Of a stretch of 64,000 nt of DNA, positions 59,302-64,000 are shown piece by piece. The stretch is from Sepioteuthis lessoniana (lineage: Eukaryota; Mollusca; Cephalopoda; Myopsida; Loliginidae): contig OY757915.1 of NCBI GenBank assembly GCA_963585895.1, positions 88,119,747 through 88,183,746 of the forward strand. Reading direction: 5' to 3'. Numbering within the stretch: position 1 is the first letter of the stretch; every line of letters begins with the position of its first letter. The notes below the pieces were generated by a model. That model was not told the DNA's origin. It made no database searches and saw nothing but the letters and a program-made list of their open reading frames with translations. A program made the translations under genes and the position numbers.

Positions 59302-60600
59302 TTTTTTTTTTTTTTTTTTTTTGGTCTCTACTATTAAGGTATTTAATTATTCAGCAATAGATTACCTTTCTTTATTGAAGTTTTGTACTCCTTTGAAAGT
59401 GTTCTATTCTCATCTCTAAGTGTAGTGTTCTGTCAGAGGCTCTTATTTGCATAAAATACTCACTCCCATCACTATTATAGGTTCTTTAACCTCTTACTTA
59501 GCAATGCCAAATATACTTACTTTGATGCATTGATGAAGAATCTGTGACAAAGATGTCTGCTGTTTCGCTCTTCAATGAAACTATCATTATTCTCATAATT
59601 TAAAGTATCATGTTATCTTAAATGTTCTGGCAAGGGATGCAGAATAGATTTCAGACGACACACCTGGTTGTAGGGGTGCATTTACCACCCATACATTTGG
59701 TAGGTAAGGAGTTAAAGCAGTATGTATTGGTACAGGAGTTGTATATCTGGGGTTGTCCATTTATCTGCATTTGTACTTGTGTTCATGTCAGTTATGGTTT
59801 TTATATAGTATTGCAATTTACCAATTTTTTTTTTTTTTTTTTTATAAACGGTTAATTTTCTTCTATATCAAAACACCAGAATTTTATTTTAGTTGAATAT
59901 ATTACAATCAAAAATTGATATTGAGTATTATTTATCACTAAACTGTAACCAAAAACATGGAGTTTTAAAATAAGTATATACACACACACACACACACACA
60001 CACGCACATATATATATATATATGCATGCAATTTTAATTTTGGAAACAGCTTTAATCTCGTTAAATTTGATATCTAATATCTGTTTTGATTGAATATTTT
60101 ACAAGGAATAAAATCTTGATGTCTTTTGGCTTAAAAGAAAAATATTTTATAAAAATTTACTTTTTTGGTGCAGGGGTGATTTATATTCATTTGTTCTACA
60201 GACGACAAATGATCTTAATTTATTTATTTTTTTCTGGACCCAAGGCATTGTCAAGATCACAGGAACAAAAGTTTTAATTGTTATTCAATTGTTAAAATAA
60301 GTATTTAAGCTTTTGTGTATTATGATGTAATATACAAGACAACATACAAGTTATAAAACTGACATCTCAAGTTTTTGTTTAATTGATAATGTCTAGAAAT
60401 ATAGTTGAAGGTAATCTTAAACATTTAAACCTTATACTTGCTGAATCTTTAATTTATAGAAAAAAATTAAATTAAATTGAATTAAAAGAAAAAGTCCTTG
60501 TAGGATGTAATCTAGATTCTATCAATGAAAAACTGTTGCAAGTATGGGAGTTTGCAATGAGGTACTGTAGGTAGTGTGTGCCTGACAAAACAACTCTTAG
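58795..60600. other. Presumed kinesin intron, unassigned; microsatellites
   Basis: (TA)24 at 59249-59296 followed by T26; T18 at 59825-59842; (CA)n(TA)n at 59982-60023. No exon recognised. Confidence 0.35.
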
Positions 60601-60604
60601 TAAT

Positions 60605-60722
60605 ATTTTGGGCTCATCATGTAATGGTCAATGAGCTAAGCTAGCTAACTATTGTTAGTGAATTCAGTTCTCACTAATCACTCCATAGTTCAGGCCTTGT
60701 ACTAAACCTAAGCTTAGTAAAT
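60605..60722 (+). repeat. tRNA-like repeat F copy 6
   Basis: CATGTAATGGTCAATGAGCT, AATTCAGTTCTCACTAATCA, CTCCATAGTTCAGGCCTTGT, ACTAAACCTAAGCTTAGTAA; similar 3' part to 25655. Confidence 0.5.
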
Positions 60723-60918
60723 TGTTATATATACATATAGATATGTATACACACAGACACCCATATATATGTATGTGGGTGCCTCAATGACAACATACAA
60801 ATATAGTAGTGCTTGTGTGTATGCATACATGTATGTGTATTTTTTTTCTTTCTAATCATACAATGTGTGATACTACAGTTTTGGTGGAGATATATATATA
60901 TATATATATATAACAAAG

Positions 60919-61249
60919 CATCCAGATATTGTCATTTGGTCTGTTAAAGCAAAAAAAGGTTTTGTTATTGAGTTAACAGTCCCTCTTGAAGAATTTTGAC
61001 TGGGCATATCAGTATAAGTTGGAAAAATATGAGGATCTGCGAGAACAATGTGTCAGAAATGGCTGGATAACAAATGTATTTCCTATCGAAGTTGGATGCA
61101 GAGGTTTTATAACCAACTCAGCCTCCGTTTTCTTGACTAATCTTGGAGCTCCTCCATCAGACGAGAGGAAATACATAGAGCCTTATCTTGGATCTTTTCT
61201 AACTGCATCAGCATGGATCTGGCAATCTCATAGAGCGACAACAATCTGA
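60919..61249 (+). mobile_element. C-terminal restriction-like endonuclease of a second non-LTR retrotransposon
   Basis: 60919 onwards reads HPDIVIWSVKAKKGF then VIELTVPLEE. After a one-base frameshift near 60990 it continues NFDWAYQYKLEKYEDLREQC, NGWITNVFPIEVGCRGF, LGAPPSDERKYIEP and TASAWIWQSHRATT, ending in TGA. The PD ... E-L-T-V-P ... K-Y-x-x-L ... VEVGCRGF order is that of the PD-(D/E)xK endonuclease at the C-terminus of R2/NeSL-type elements. The RT itself is absent. The left edge sits on (TA)n (60888-60911). The following 60-120 bp (GGGCTAGCGGTAATGATACT) may be its 3' UTR. Relic. Confidence 0.65.
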
Positions 61250-62070
61250 CAAAGTCTGGTGGTGTCGTGAGATACTGCAGGGGCGCTCTGGGCTAGCGGT
61301 AATGATACTTCGGCCCTGAAACCATACCTGAACCCAGAGTCATCATCTGATGAAGGCTTTGTTAGAAGCAATGCTTTTGTATAAACCTCAGTTATTGTAT
61401 GATACCTACTCATATATATATCTCCACCGAGAATAAAAATGAGAGAATAAAAGGAATGGTTTGGATGAAATGCAGAAGGTATCTGATTCTAGAAAAGAAC
61501 TAAACTTAGCAAAATAAGTTTTAGGATATATATGTATAATGGTAATCTTGAGGTTGACTTTAAGTTATAACTACTTTTTACTACCATTATATAGGCAGGT
61601 GAATTAGTTACATTAAATTGTTTTGCTCATATGCTCACTCATCTGTTTTTCTTCAATCTCAAATATTGTGACATGCCAGTGATGACCTTTTTCCACAAAA
61701 TAGCTGTTTATGAAACAGTACATGGATTCATGACTTTCCAAAGAGCAGTAGAATTCAAACTCTTTTTCTATGCTTGTAATGATTATTTTCCTTTCTTGTT
61801 ATAGAGTAGAGGACTTAATTTTTCCTCGTAGATAAAATCTGAAGCTGTTTTAAGCCAAATAAAACTGGTTAATTTATTCTCCTACTTGGTACATTTATAA
61901 TCAGAAGATTTGAGGATTTCAAAATGAATTGATATTGCTTATTCCCAAATGTTTTTAGTCATAATTTTTTTTGAAAATAGTTAAGGTGTTTATTTTTTTT
62001 TTTTTTTTTTTATATAATACCAACACATGACTCTAGGTCAGGTGATTTACTTTCAAGACTGTTTCATATA
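61250..62070. other. Presumed kinesin intron, unassigned
   Basis: T20 at 61992-62010; no exon recognised. Confidence 0.35.
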
Positions 62071-62073
62071 TGG

Positions 62074-62340
62074 AGGCACTTGTAACAGTTATCAGTGTAG
62101 AAAATTGATTTGGTAACTTTAGTTCTTTTCCTGTACAAGGCTGTTTCACATGCCACGAATACCCTTGGTCAAGGTACGACTTGACTATTCTTTTCCCAGC
62201 TATGGGTAAATAGTGCAACAGGCAGAGTTCTTTATCTGTGGTATGACAAGGAAAAATGAATTCAAGCTGGTGGCACTCTGCTTAAAAACTTAATCTTGTG
62301 ACCACATCCTGCCTGTGGAGGAGGGTTTGGGTAAATATAT
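62074..62340 (+). repeat. SINE-B copy, first of a tandem pair
   Basis: GGCACTTGTAACAGTTATCA, CCCTTGGTCAAGGTACGACT, CCCAGCTATGGGTAAATAGT, GAGGGTTTGGGTAAATATA. The head is degraded (B-box TAGTTC). Confidence 0.7.
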
Positions 62341-62351
62341 AGAAATTTGCT

Positions 62352-62605
62352 TGTCTTGTAGCGGTTATTATCAGAAAATGGACTTAGCAACTAGAGTTCA
62401 AGTTTTGGATTAGGCTGTATCACATAGCACTAATTTTCTTGGGAAAGGTATGAATGTAAGTATTCTCCTTTCAGCTATGGGTAAAGAGTAGGGCAGACAG
62501 TTGTTTATCTTTGGTATTGCAACCAATCTAGAAGGAAAAATGAATTTAATCTAGTTGTACTTTGTGTCACATCTTGCTCATGACAATTTGGGTAAATACC
62601 TATTT
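62352..62605 (+). repeat. SINE-B copy, second of a tandem pair
   Basis: CTTGTAGCGGTTATTATCAG, AGAGTTCAAGTTTTGGATTA, CTTGGGAAAGGTATGAATGT, TCAGCTATGGGTAAAGAGTA, CAATTTGGGTAAATACC. Same orientation, 11 bp after the previous copy. Confidence 0.75.
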
Positions 62606-64000
62606 TCAAGTATGGTTATATTGATTTTTCATTTAAAATTTGGGCTAAATTACTTAAACAAAAAACAGTTGTTACTATTTTCACATTATTTCTGATAGTT
62701 AATTTTACATACTCCTTCAAACAATATTCCATCAGTTTCTCTTGAGCGTCATAGTTGAAAATCATTGAATTTATATCTATAACATAGCATATTAAGTTTT
62801 TATAATTATTCCTTTTTTTCCTACAGTCATTATCTCTCTTTCTCTTGCTACAGTCACCTTTTTCTCTCTCCTCTTCTGTCTTATTAATCTAACATGGCCT
62901 CGCCTTTCTATCTGTCTCTCATTCTTCCCATGGTCTCTCTTTCTCTCTCTCTCTCTCTGTGTCTCTCCATCTCCCCCTTTTCTCTCTCTTTCCTCTTCTC
63001 GTCTGCTCTTCCTTTTCTTTCTCTTCTTCCCATACATACACTATCCTTTTTTGTCTCTCTCTCATCCTGTTTCCTTATGGTCTCCCTTTTGTTTTATTGC
63101 CTCTCACCCAGTCCCCTTTTTTTTGTATGTCTCTCTCTCTCTCTCTCTAACCCTTCTCGCTAGGTCTTCCTTTTCTGTCTTTCTCTCTTTCATCTTCTAC
63201 CCAGTATCCCCTTTCTGTTTCTCATGTTCCTTTCACATTGTCTTTTCTTCTCTTTCTCCCTTCCTCCCACCTGCTCTTCTCACTTTCTTTTACCTCGTCC
63301 TCTCCTCCAGTTTCCCCTTTTCTCTCTCTTCTCCTTAGCTGTCATTTCTTTTTGTGTGATTTTAAAAATACTCAGCTTTTTTTTTTTTTTTTTTTTTTTT
63401 TTAATTCCTTGAGAATGTTGTCTTTCCTAAGTTCCCTTTTTAAATGTTTTGGGATTAAAATTTTGCTGACAATTTTTATACAATAACTTCTTTTTAAGCT
63501 TGCCAAAATCTTTTTCTCCCTATTTATTTTTAAATGACTATTTTACAAATGTCCATTATAATATTTTCTTTTAAGTTTTTGCTTATCAAGTTTCAACAAA
63601 GTCATATTACACATGCACACACACACACATTCTGCTAGAAATCTTTGTTACTCCCATAACAAAATTATTTTGAGTGGTGGAAGGAAGGCAAAGTAATGCA
63701 GTCATGTGTTTAACTCCTTATATTTGAATCAGAAATTGATTAATCTGTCGTTAGCTTATTTGAGTAAAATGTGCAAAAAATGTGTGTGTGTTTTCTCTTC
63801 ATGTAGTAGAGGAAGTTGATAGTTAATAGACGGTACAATTTAAATGTTTACTATCTATCATTGTCTCACATTCTGTTAAGATTTTGCAAAAAAAAAAAAA
63901 AAAATATCAAGTAAAAGTATGTTTATAGAGAAAAGGATTAAAATTAGAGACTAAACCATTATATACTGGCAGCCTGTTAGTCCATAAGAACATCTTTGGG
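62606..64000. other. Presumed kinesin intron; CT-rich tract
   Basis: 62815-63350 is a long (CT)-rich, strand-asymmetric tract giving several overlapping low-complexity frames of Ser/Leu/Phe. T24 at 63379-63402. No exon recognised. Confidence 0.4.

Noticed and set aside
62894..63486. Overlapping Ser/Leu/Phe-rich frames
   Set aside because: Translations of a CT-rich low-complexity tract and a T-run.

Overview
This is AT-rich eukaryotic DNA from an animal. It is mostly intron and intergenic sequence packed with tRNA-derived SINEs, decayed LINE and mariner copies, microsatellites and long homopolymers. There are no bacterial operons, ribosome binding sites or CRISPR arrays. The SINE load, the LINE relics and (TA)n/(CA)n runs next to repeat ends fit an invertebrate, perhaps a mollusc or other lophotrochozoan. 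I cannot fix the species from sequence alone.

Only one protein-coding gene is clear. At 28,239 on the + strand begins a kinesin-3 motor protein (KIF16B/STARD9-like). Coding exon 1 (28239-28288) holds the VRVRP strand and exon 2 (30054-30123) continues in phase. A probable 41-nt exon 3 lies at 35419-35459. No later motor exon (P-loop and beyond) is visible, so the rest of the window is probably intron. A second, unidentified gene may lie upstream: a CRE + ETS promoter-like block at 8313-8330 and an orphan exon with good splice sites at 9579-9695.

Repeats explain much of the rest. I separate them by direct comparison within the window: SINE-A (tRNA-Asp-like head, 9 copies); SINE-B (tRNA-like head, about 12 copies or pieces); element C (about 570 bp with an internal minisatellite, about 17 copies or pieces); SINE-D (3 copies, sharing a core with SINE-B and a 3' tail with element C); repeat E (a 600-bp pair); tRNA-like repeat F; repeat G (about 300 bp); and GC-rich repeat H (3 copies with a palindromic core). 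There are two dead mariner-type transposons, four fragments of one non-LTR retrotransposon, and one fragment of another that encodes a restriction-like endonuclease.

Layout: 1-8 kb, repeats and a LINE relic; 8-19 kb, possible upstream gene, repeat E pair and unassigned CpG-richer sequence; 19-25.8 kb, a nested cluster of element C, mariners and SINEs; 26-35.5 kb, the kinesin 5' end; 35.5-64 kb, CpG-poor presumed intron with scattered repeats. The most informative observations are the nested insertions, the modular exchange between repeat families, the sharp fall in CpG downstream of the kinesin start, and several long fold-back sequences.
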